Assembly: GCA_964247055.1 (NCBI GenBank)
Contig: OZ176057.1
Span: 2,790,001-2,854,000, forward strand
DNA: 64,000 nucleotides
From: Paragordius varius
Lineage: Eukaryota; Nematomorpha
Direction: 5' to 3'
Shown: positions 36,601 to 46,908 of the stretch, in pieces
Position numbering within the stretch: the first letter of the stretch is position 1
Layout: every line of letters begins with the position of its first letter
Notes under the pieces: model-generated
Database searches by the model: none
The model's input: the letters and a program-made list of their open reading frames with translations, nothing else
Told to the model about the DNA's origin: nothing
Translations under genes and position numbers: made by a program

Positions 36601-38144
36601 AGGATTATATTTTTACTTTTCAGGAAGACAGCGCTTTTTTTGAGTATTCAGTTTTTTAATTCTTTCGCTTTTACGTATTTTTGTGGACTTCAAAATGCCT
36701 ATTGCACGTCCTTGATTAATAATATTTGATTTTTTGTTTTTTCTATATATTAAAAATAAGGAAGGGTGATTATTTTTTATGTCATATATATTGTACCAGA
36801 AATAATAATAAATATCATACTTATTATCAAGCTTGTACTAGGCATTTCTGTCAAAATCTGATACGTTTTTTGTTTAATGAGTTCGGCGCTTGCATTGGGC
36901 AGTCCATCGGTTTCTGTGAAAATCCCTCGTTCATCATACATATATGAATTTTTGTTTTTTCTATACATTAGAAATCGGGTGAATAAATGTCAATATTGCA
37001 TACCAAAATTATTAATAGAAAATATCATACTTATTATGTTCCGCGCTTGTACTGGGTATTTCTGTCAAAATCTGATATCGTGGAAACATTCATTCAATAT
37101 GTTCTTATTTTTATAAGAATGGTTTTAAAACTAATATTATTTCAATGATAGGGCATTTTTTCAGGCGTAAAGGGCCTATTTAACCGCTAATTTAAAAAAC
37201 CGCTGGTCCAAACGGGTATTATTCAGGCCTTTATTAAACTTATGTGGCCTGATAAGTTTTTTGAAAAACAACACCAAAATAACGCAAATTTGATATAGTG
37301 TCGCAGTTTTAGGCGGGTAGCTCCATTCCCATAAGCTGTTACAAAAAAAGCGCCTGATTAAAATTTTTACCTTGAGAATAGCTGAAATCATTGATTCCAT
37401 ATGCTCTTATTAGTTTTTGAAAAAATTGTCTCAAAGGTAAAAAATCATTCTATGGTGGCGCATTTTTCAGGGCGTGTAGGGCCTAATTAAGGGCTAATTT
37501 TAAAAAACCGCAAAATGTAAATTTTCGTCATGCGGGTAATATTTTTAGCAGCTATTGAACTCATATGGCATGATAAGTTTTCTGAAATTTAGCTCCAATA
37601 GCACGCAATTTGGTATGACGGGTGGGTTTTTAGCGGGCATATCCTTACCCAGCAGCTATCATTAAAGAAACGCTTGACGAAATTCTTTGCTTTTTAACAG
37701 GGATTAGCTGGAAGAATTTTTACGGTTTCATACCTTAAGCGAAAAATACATTCAAAAAATTATTTTGGTGGACTTTGTTTTTTGAAAAAAGTGGCATTTT
37801 ACGGAGGGAGCGGGTATAAAGAGGGCCTAAATTAAAAAAGCGAGGCGACTTCGGCGCAATCGAAAATAAGTAAACAAAAATCATATTTGAAATTGAATGG
37901 TCCAACACGTTCTCCGGAAAATTGTCTCAAAGACACGATTTTTGTGGACTTCTGTTTTCAAAAAACGCGTTTTTTACACGGGGTGGGCCCGAACTGGGGG
38001 CCTAATTCAAAAAAAGGCGAAGCTATTGTCGCGGCATTCATTAATGATTATATTTTTTCGATGTTTGGGTTTGAATGGGTCTACCGGTTTTCCGGTACCA
38101 GATCACAAAGCCACCACTTTCCATTTTTATAAATATATAGATGA
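36600..38144. repeat. repeat-rich 5' end of the large Helitron
   Basis: Contains a ~210-bp tandem pair sharing TTTCTGTCAAAATCTGATA (36847 and 37062). It then has successive units built around GGGCCTAnTTnAnnnnnTAA-type cores at about 37175, 37470, 37822 and 37996. The last two halves are homologous to each other (GTGGACTT ... CTAAATTAAAAAAGCGA and GTGGACTT ... CTAATTCAAAAAAAGGCG). The same block is amplified in tandem at 47381-49400. Confidence 0.65.
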
Positions 38145-38209
38145 AGATATAAATTGTAAATTTTACGTGCATTCCGAAAATACAGTGTATATATATATAT
38201 ATATATATA

Positions 38210-38350
38210 TACTGTGTGCAAAAAAGAAGGTCGTTTTGATTTAACGAAATTTTTTTTCATTAGATAGCTTATGACCAGTGAATTCGTTTGCCGCAAAAAT
38301 TTTTATTTGTTGACAACCTAGTTTTTGAAATATTGAGAGAAAATCAAATA
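38210..38350. mobile_element. fold-back element FB-3, terminal fragment
   Basis: Starts ACTGTGTGCAAAAAAG and runs through ATTCGTTTGCCGCAAAAATT and TTGTTGACAACCTAG, as in FB-2. Only the outer ~140 bp of one arm is present. It adjoins an AT dinucleotide run (38187-38210) just outside the Helitron 5' end. Confidence 0.65.
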
Positions 38351-40189
38351 AGTCCTATTTATAACTGAATGAGTGGAATCATAAAAAAATGTTTGAATGT
38401 TATGATATGCTAATTTTTTAATAAAAGTATACAACCAGCGAGCAGTAAGATTAAGGCCATTCGCGAATGTCCAGCCCCTAAAGATAAAACAAGTCTCCGA
38501 TCGTTTTTGGACCTTTTAAACTTTCATTCGCGATTTATACCTTTTCTGAAAACAATTGTCAACGAACTTCATCAGCTAGCTGGTTCCAAAAAGAAATGGT
38601 GTTGGACAGATATACATCAAAATATTTTTGAAAGGGCTAAGTTGTTAATAGGGAATAACAGCCGTCTCTTTCCTTTTAACCCAAGACTTTCCCTTATTTA
38701 GAAACAGATGCATCTGGGGAATGGTTCGGAGCCATCCTGTCGCACAAGACGTCATTTTTCCAAAAAATGTTCCCCAGCTGAAAAATTATTCGGTTATAGA
38801 AAAAGAGGCAAAAGTCATTGTATTGGCCCTAGAGAAATTATAAACATTTTTATATGGTAGAAAATTCGATATTAGAACAGACCATAAACCTATAATCAAA
38901 TTATTCGGGCATTAACGTGTATTAGGCGAGTCAAACAATGGTAAATTGCTAAGATGGATTTCAAAAACATCCGTTTTCGACTTCAACATAATGTACTACC
39001 CAGGAACCAAAAATCTAGCAGACTCACTATCAAGACTACCAACAGAGATAACCGAAGAGTGTGACAATGACGAGGATATACCGCGGAAAGTCCGGTTGCT
39101 ATGGTGTCAGGAGTTAAACTTAAACAAGGACAGGGTGCTTAAGGAAACTATGAGCGATGAGGTGTGTAAACAGATTAAAGCAGCAGGAAAGACCAATGAT
39201 TGGTCTAATCCCGGGGTACAGTCCTATAAACCACTGAGAAACAATATCGAGGAATCATACGGCTATATCAAGGTGACCGTCTTATTGTTCCTCAAAGCAT
39301 GAGGGTCGATATTCTTACTTATCTTCTTAAAGATCACCCTGGTATCCAGTCCATGAAATCGCAAAATGGGTGCAAGGATGTTTAAGTTGTCGAAAGTCAC
39401 GGTTCAACATTGCAATAAGCCCGGCTTATAAATGGAACCCGAACACCACCGTTTGGGAGCGATTGCATCTCGATATAGCGGGGCCCGTAGATAACCTCTA
39501 CTGGGTCATACTTATAGATCACTGTACCCGTTGGGTGGAAGTGGCACAGCTTAAAATAGTAAACCCGATCATTATTTTCAAAGTTTTAGAAAGTTGGTTT
39601 GCACGATACGGAACCCCAGAGATGATTGTAACTGATAATGCGTCGTATTTTAAGTCCGGTGATTTTGTAAGAATATTAAGTTCTTCTAATATCAAGCATG
39701 TAACTTCTGCGCCATACCACCCTCGTACAAATGGTTTAGTGGAAAGGGTCATTCAAACCTTGAATGCACTATGATATGTGTAATTCTGAAGTAACAGATC
39801 CAGAACGCCGGTAAAACCAGGTACTGTGGGCTCACAGGTCAGCACATCACAATAGTATAAATGAGACACCTGCACGATTATTTGTAAAATGAAATTTGCC
39901 GACACTGTCTTGGATGAAAGGAAAACCAAAGGTTTATATTGATGTACCTCAGATAGTATACGTGAGTTCGTTCCGGGTGAGAAAGTGTTATAAAGATTGA
40001 GTTAGAAGCCGGTTGGCGAGAGGGAAAAGTAGTATAATGGACTGAATTATTGTCATACAATATCGAAGATAGAGGTATGGTTTTACAAAAACATACTGAT
40101 CAATTAAGAGGGCAAAAAGAAGGTCCAGATGAACTTAAGCAAGCCGACCAGAAAGAATTGGAATCGGAACAACAGAATAATAATAATAA

Positions 40190-41424
40190 CACTGTGTGCA
40201 AAAAAGAGGGTCATTTTGATTTAACGAAAAAAATTTTTTTTCATGAGATAGCTTGTGACCAGTGAATTCATTTGCCACCAAAATTATTATTTGTTGACAA
40301 TAGGTTTGAAATATTAAGAGAAATCGAAATCGGGCAAAAAGTGAAAATTAAGGATAATTAAGGATAATTCAAAAATAATGATAAAATTTGAAATATTATG
40401 GTTTATTATCATTTTAGGAGATATTTTCAATATATAAATACCCTAAAATCACTTAGTCAGGGTTTCTAAAAAATTTCAGCTCAAAAGATGGCGTTTTTCT
40501 TTTATCAAACTTAAAAGACAAAAAAGATTAAATGAATATATATTAAAATAATTTTTTTTAATCATTTACTACCTATATCAAAATCTTAACATTCATATTT
40601 TATTCAGTAAAAAATGCTTGTTTATTAAAATAAAACCAAAAATTGTCTTTTATTTTTACATTTTTTGTCATCTTGTGAGTGTATAAAAAATTAATACTGT
40701 TTTATTTTGGAATCTTACATGAGTGCGAATTATAAAATATATAATTTATGCAAAATAGGATTTAAAATTATTGGAATATTAACCAACAATCCGTACAAAT
40801 CCCAATACAAATATTAATTTGTCATAAAACAGACTTGTTACAGGGATTCGTAAGGATTGTTGGTTGATATTCCACTACTTTTGAATCCTATTTTGCATAA
40901 ATTATATCCTTAATAATACCCACTAATGTAAGAATCCAAAATAAAACAGTCTAAATTTTTTATACACTCATAAATTACCTGACAAAAAAATGCAAAAATA
41001 AAAAACAATTTTGGTTTTATTTTGATAAAGAAGTTTTTTTTACTGAATAAAATATGAATGTTAAGATTTTAATAGGGAGTTCAGGTAGTAACTAATTAAA
41101 AAAAATTAATTTAATATTGTGTTATTAAAATTTTTTGTCTTTTGAGTGTTATAAAAGAAAAAAGCCATCTTTTGAGCTGAAATTTTATAGAAACCCTAAC
41201 TATATAATTTTAGGCTATTTATATATTAAAAATATCTCCTATAATAATAATAAACGATAATATTTCAGATTTTATCATTATTTTTTGAATTATCCTTAAT
41301 TATCCTTAATTTTCCCTTTTTGCCCGAGATTTTCTCTTAATATTTCAAAAACTAGGTTGTCAACAAATAAGAATTTTTGCGGCAAACGAATACGGTGGTC
41401 ATCTATCTCATGAAAAACACAGTG
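40190..41424. mobile_element. fold-back element FB-2, 1.2-kb near-complete palindrome
   Basis: Begins CACTGTGTGCAAAAAAGAGG and ends CACAGTG. The two arms, about 40190-40800 and 40840-41424, are inverse copies. For example GGAATATTAACCAACAATCC at the inner left faces GGATTGTTGGTTGATATTCC at the inner right, around a ~50-bp centre. No protein is encoded. It sits in an AAT microsatellite of gypsy-2, with AATAATAATAA on both sides, so the target duplication length is ambiguous. Confidence 0.85.
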
Positions 41425-41665
41425 ATAATAATAATATTATAGCCACTCCCTTTAATGGTCTTCTTATTGATGACAATATCAATAATGATACCAATCCATC
41501 CCCGGATATTTGTCAAGAATTCCACAATAATCAGCAAAGTCCCAACCGCGATAAAATTGCAGAACCCCCAAGCCTGGAAGTACCAGTCGAAAGACGCTAT
41601 CCTACCAGAAGCCTAAAAGCCCCTGACAGATACACAAATCACTTTTAAAATTAGATAGGAGATAT

Positions 41666-42050
41666 GTTATGTTTAATAACTTATTGTTTTTGTTAACTTA
41701 ACTCAATTGACCTTTTTATAATAGTTAACTAATAAAAATATAATACTTTTCTCTTACCTTAGTGAATAATACATTTTTGTCCTTGTTACGCTAAATATGT
41801 ATATTATCTTGGTTGTGATTGCTTTCACCTAAATACTGTAATATTGAACCTTATGCAAATATGTATTGGTTGTGAAAGCTTTCATCTAAATATTGTAATA
41901 TTTAACCTTATGCAAAATATGCAACCTTGCTCTAAATATATATAATGTATATTTTATACACAAGATATTTTTATATATAATAAATTCTTTTAGCTTTTTA
42001 CAATATATTGTGAATTTTTCATTAGTTTGTTGACCAAATTACTCGAGATA
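41666..42050 (+). repeat. probable 3' LTR of gypsy-2 with an internal tandem pair
   Basis: Starts TGTTATG after the purine run AGGAGATA. It includes two tandem ~60-bp units (41811-41930) sharing GGTTGTGA, GCTTTCA and CTAAATA, then TGTAATAT. AATAAA lies near 41979. The far edge is uncertain because the partner LTR is missing. Confidence 0.5.
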
Positions 42051-43666
42051 CAATCTATCCTTCAAACGATGGTGTGAGCCGATAGAATAAGACTTTTAAA
42101 TTTTTCTTAATATATTCAAGAACAAATTTCGTTAACGGATGTTAAAATGCATTTTTTAATTGCAATATAAATGGTTGGCTATTTTAAGCAGTTAATTGTG
42201 AAATATAGAAAGAAGTTCTGACCAATATTGAACTTTGTGTTCATCGCATTTTTTGAATGTTTTGTGATACTTTTTTCGTAAAAAATTAATTTTATCTTGT
42301 CTGGATTCTAAACTATATTTGTTCATTTTTATGATTAGTTTCGTATTGGCGTTAAATTCTCTGAACACACTCATTGATACTTTGCAAATTAAACAAAGCG
42401 AGTTTATAGATTTAGAAATTAAAAAATATTCAGATGTTTTCATTAAATTTGGGGTATTCTTTAATAATTTATATTTTCAATAATCTACAATTCATTTTTT
42501 AATACAATATAAATAATTAAACTAATAAAATCAAAAAGATCTCTAATAGTGAAACATGGTTGTCAATTTGAGCATGTTTATGTGCAAGCAGATGAATTTA
42601 TAAAAGTATCTGTTTAAATAAATAAATGCTAAATTCTCCGAAAAAGCTATTATTTATGGGCCGCTTTCAGCATGCTCACGGTTAAATTTTAATTTAATTT
42701 TGCAAATTTTTCTAAATGCTTTAGCGAGCCAAACTGAAGTGCAAATAGTATAATAATGTTTTAAATATGTAATATTATTTTATTACAAATATGTTGTATA
42801 CTTTTTTATCGTATTATGTTTAAACAAGAGAAGGTTTTGGATAATCAGTGGTTTTTTGCCTTATTTTATGGAACCTTTACCTCCATTAGGTTATTGAAGA
42901 CCTAATTATGTTTTGCATATCTCGTAATGATTAGGGTTAATATTATATTCTAGAATAAATATTTTTGCTTGGACAATATACTGATTGTGTAAATTTATGT
43001 GGCGGTAAAGCTTAAGGTATCTTGTAGTAATAAATTTTTACTTTTGACCTAACATATGCGATTATAACTTTTTTTTGATTCGGGGCAAATTAGATGGAAA
43101 TTTCATATCTTTTGCAGAAAATTATCAAGTATGAAGTTGTTTTACCCCTAATACTGAAACTGTTATTGATATAATAATGCAGAAATAGTTAGCTTTGAAT
43201 AAAAGAGAATACAAGAGTATTATTAGCCAAATTAAGAATTTATGTATTAATACAAACAATAATTTTGCCTATGTACGGTTTTATAAAACAACTTTTCTAC
43301 ATGGATTGTGGATTGTATCAGAAAACATATTTTAACCAGAACATTTTTCGGTTTGACTAGATTTAGCAGTGAAGAAGGTGAAAGATTTTAAAATGGAATC
43401 ATAATATTATTAAATTTATCATTTTATTAAATTTTTATTGGATTTAGATAAAAGTTTTTCTCTTTTATACTGCTCAATCGCGATATGTGAAATTTCCTGA
43501 ATATTCTGAAAGAATATATTAGGATTTTGCTGTTGTTTTGGGTCTTTACGAGTGATATAAAAAAATATTTAATTGGTGGTAAATGATTTATATTGAAAAA
43601 TCTTAAAAATTGCGCAGATTATACTTAATAAAATTTTTTTGGCAGATAAATGCAATCATTATATAT
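42051..43666. other. AT-rich stretch, nothing recognised
   Basis: One minus-strand frame (42192-42443, 83 residues) was inspected and resembles nothing known. No terminal repeats seen. Confidence 0.4.
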
Positions 43667-43769
43667 TACAGTCATATATAGTTTATTTTATCAAAAATTT
43701 ACTTTTTTTCGTTAAATGGGTATTAATATTTGGTAAAGAATGGAAAAACCAAAGCTCTATGGTATTAAC

Positions 43770-44762
43770 TAGGGTTGTGCTGACCAATTCATGACTCGGT
43801 CAATTACCGGGTCATGACCATGTTCATTGTAAAAAACAGCTGATTTTTGAAAAATTCTAGTAAATTTTTTTTTGGAAGATAGATAGTAAGTTTTTATTGT
43901 TTTTTATTTTTTTAAAAAAATAAAAATTTAATATAATCCATATAAATTCAATTATACCGATCCATAAACACATACCATATATTCAATCTCAACCCCACCA
44001 ACAACGTCATCATAAACCGGTTACATTGGGCTGGATACATGTTGGAAGACGGCTAGATATCACATTAAAACTATGAAAAATTACTCGGTTGAACTACCAA
44101 AATGCGGCCGACCCCATACCACATGGCTCAACACAACAAAAGATCTCGAATCACATCTAAAATAGTTAAATCAAGAAAAGATTGGAAAAAACGGGTGTAC
44201 CGTTATTTAATGGCGAATCCCCATACAAATGAATGATAATTTAAATATGTTTATTTAACAATATATTAACAATCGTTAAACATACCCCCTTATAATATAA
44301 GAATTTAAGCATATCCAGTTATTTCCAAAAACAAAACAATCAAGCACTTGGCAAAATTTGCAATTAATCCATATATGTGAACCAATAAAATGAAAAAATT
44401 GAAGATTTTAATAAATAATGAAAGTGTAAAGCAAACCAGGTAAAATTTTATTTGAAATATCCATTAAAAGCTAATTTGAAGATTCAAAAGGCCAAAAACA
44501 AGTGGCAAAATTCATTTGAAAACAATTTCTTGCTTAAATTCGCTGTAAAATATTTGTAAATAATAAATATAAAAAAATGCATAATACAAACTTAAAAACA
44601 TGACATTCTCAGTGAAACAATGTAATTTGAAACATTATTTTGCAATATAATATCGCATGATACTTACTTAAGTGAAAAGTGGTCATGACCACTGTCATGA
44701 CCATGGTCTGACTGGGTCTGACCGGACTTTTTTAAAAAAAAATCAGTCAATGCACAACCCTA
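43770..44762. mobile_element. non-autonomous hAT, hAT-C2
   Basis: Ends TAGGGTTGTGC and GCACAACCCTA with a perfect 8-bp duplication GTATTAAC (43762-43769 and 44763-44770). It has the same subterminal TCATGACC and GGTCAGACC-type motifs as hAT-C1. It is 993 bp against 708 bp in hAT-C1; the extra length corresponds to an internal LINE-like piece at about 43945-44240. Confidence 0.88.
43990..44225 (+). pseudogene. LINE C-terminal relic inside hAT-C2
   Basis: The plus strand reads VIINRLHWAGYMLED, then in another frame PKCGRPHTTWLNTTKDLESH. These correspond to the RLRWFGHVERRD and CPKTRWIDTVKRDM blocks at the C-terminus of the LINE protein at 21290-24184. The family differs in sequence, and stops and a frameshift are present. 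hAT-C1 lacks the segment. Confidence 0.6.
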
Positions 44763-44879
44763 GTATTAACCATATCATATTTATCAAAAAAGAAGTGTGG
44801 GGAAGGGCGTCGGATACCTTTGGAAAAAAATGAAAATACACTAACTACTAACCCTTCAATTAAAATTATTGTATAAAAG

Positions 44880-46330
44880 GGTTAGGAAAATCGTAATTTT
44901 TATCTCAATTATAATTTTTTTTGTTTAGATATAGGAACGATTTTAAAAGGGATATTCACAATAGATGCTCTATTAAATAATCAATTTGATCCTATTTCGT
45001 TAGGATGTAACCCTGGTATTGCGGGTATTTTTCCTCTATAATGTGAAATTCAGAATATGTTGACGCTGGTATAAGACACACACAAACTATTGTGCCTGGT
45101 AACGATGGTTTTTTTTATTTAGACTTTAGATGTTGATGAAATCAACGGGAATGAATTGATAGTAGAGACTTGTCCAGGTGTCCCTGATGGTTTTCGTTTA
45201 TAATATTCAGATTATTTTGACGAAGATATAAGACCCATAAATATTGTGCCTGGCAACGATGGTTTTTTTTCATTTAGACTTTAGGTGTTAATGAAATCGG
45301 GAATGAAAATATGACAAATTCATTAAACGGTAGAGGAAAAAGGAAAAGTACCGTTTTTGTTAGTTTTAGAATATCATTTTTGGTTAGATGAAAAAAAGGC
45401 TAAGGCCTACAAAATTTTCAGGAATCCCAGAAATCACGAATTACCGTCTTGTAATTTTGTAAATGATTTAGATATGGCTATAAGTTCCATAAATGCTATA
45501 AGACGAAGCATGGCTCTGGGAATAGAGAAAGAGCCATTGAAATAGGGTAAGAAAAAATCTGATGAAGGTCTGGTCAGGCAGATCAAAACAATCCTCGATA
45601 GTGATTGTGAATTGAATGTCGATGAGATTCTCAAATTACCAACAGAATGCAAAATATCCAAAAAAACCTTATATAAAATATTTAAAATAATAAACTACAA
45701 GCGCAAAAGGTGTATTATGAACCTCAACAGCGCAATTCCTCGCTGGTTATTCAAAAACGATTTGAGTATGCCTGTCTTTGAACGGCATACCCTAGGACAA
45801 AATATATTATTTAGATGAGTCTGGGTTTTCATTAATAGCAAAAAATATATTCAGTAGGGCACCGTCAGGACAGGCACCTATCGGAGAGGGCTTTAACAAA
45901 GGTATATCTTTATTTTATTATAGGTAAAAACGTCTCTTTGTAGTGTATGATTGGCATACAGGGTGTTGTTAATTATAGCATCAAACAGGGAGTGTTCAAT
46001 GGCGAGATTTTTAAGCCATTTTGGGGGGAGTTTTTACTCATGTTGCCACAAGCGTTTGTCATTTGCGACAACGCACCCATTCATAAATGTTTTATTTTGG
46101 CCAATTTAAGAAACAAGCTTATATATTTACCGCCTTATTCGATCCAACCTAATCCTTTTAAATGTTTTTTTCACTAATTAAAATTTTAATGAAAAAACCA
46201 AGATGCACTACATCCTGGGAACAATATGCAGAATCAAAAGATTGTGCGGCGAATAAAAAACAAAATCTCTTCAAAATTGTTATGATTTATCAAAAAGAGT
46301 TTTTAATTGATGTTGCTTTAAACTAAGGTT
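44880..46330 (+). pseudogene. Tc1/IS630-type DDE transposase remnant
   Basis: Recognisable blocks are an N-terminal region (45340-45545), a helix-turn-helix-like stretch ILKLPTECKISKKTLYKIFK (45612-45700), the first catalytic region LDESGFSLIAKNIFSRAPSG (45805-45870), and the second, FVICDNAPIHKCFILANLRN with LPPYSIQPNPF (46050-46160). Family proteins cut and paste DNA at TA sites with these acidic residues. Several stops and frame changes break it, including one after the PPYS motif. It lies between the inverted repeats of its own element. Confidence 0.75.
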
Positions 46331-46908
46331 GGAGAATGAAAACAATTTTACCCATCATTTATTGTAAGTATCAAAGACGATTTCGTTTTTCTTTGATCGC
46401 TCAGTACGATATGAAAATAATTTCCAGATATATCTTGCTTTTTTAAAACAATTTTTATGGGAAAAAAACATTAGGGTTAATAGTGGTAAACTGGTATATT
46501 CGTGTGATTATATTTTAAATTTCCCAAAATAGAGCATTTCAGAATGAAACGCATTGAGTTCAATAATATTTTTTTTGAACGCTATATAATCAATATTCAT
46601 TCCCTATGTTTTCCTTTGTATATACACAATGGATTACATCCTTATATTTTGTCCGTTATAATGTTTGTTTTAATTATTGTGATATCTTCTTAAATGAATT
46701 TTAATAAATATTTTTTTACCTATATATAAAAATTAATATTTAGGTGGTTTTTGTTTAAAATAAAAATTTTCGGAAAAAAAATTATAAAATTTTGCTAAAA
46801 AATTAACATAAATATTACCATTCCCCTTTAATAATATTTTAAGATTTTTTTTTTACCAAAGATTTCCGACGCCCTTCCTCCACACTTCTTTTACTTTTAT
46901 AAAGAATA

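Larger units (their letters stand above)
26973..38144 (-). mobile_element. large Helitron (~11.2 kb) with Rep-helicase coding region, decayed
   Basis: Read on the minus strand it starts TCATCTATATATTTATAAAA (38144; the edge is uncertain by about 3 bases) and ends CTAG (26976-26973) followed by T. Twelve bases before CTAG is a hairpin GCTGC-GTA-GCAGC (26989-27001), preceded by a stronger one (27007-27023). Coding blocks in between follow the family order: N-terminal region, HUH Rep, PIF1-type helicase. hAT-B1 interrupts it at 30547-33241. Several stops and frameshifts break the protein, and the Walker A lysine is replaced, so it is dead. About 2.8 kb of non-coding repeats fills the 5' part (35330-38144). 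Confidence 0.85.
38430..42050 (+). mobile_element. Ty3/gypsy LTR retrotransposon fossil, gypsy-2
   Basis: Plus-strand remnant of a gypsy element related to gypsy-1 (both integrases carry WERLHxDIAGPVD). Parts present: the end of reverse transcriptase and RNase H (about 38430-39050), integrase (about 39300-39790), a tail domain (about 40000-40190) and the C-terminal end (about 41430-41650), then a probable 3' LTR beginning near 41666 after a purine-rich run. The 5' half is missing. Broken, with several breaks besides the truncation. FB-2 is inserted in its Asn-rich tail. Older-looking than gypsy-1. Confidence 0.82.

Noticed and set aside
26973-38144. Host gene captured by the large Helitron
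   Set aside because: All recognisable coding pieces are Helitron Rep/helicase or the nested hAT. No host exon was found.
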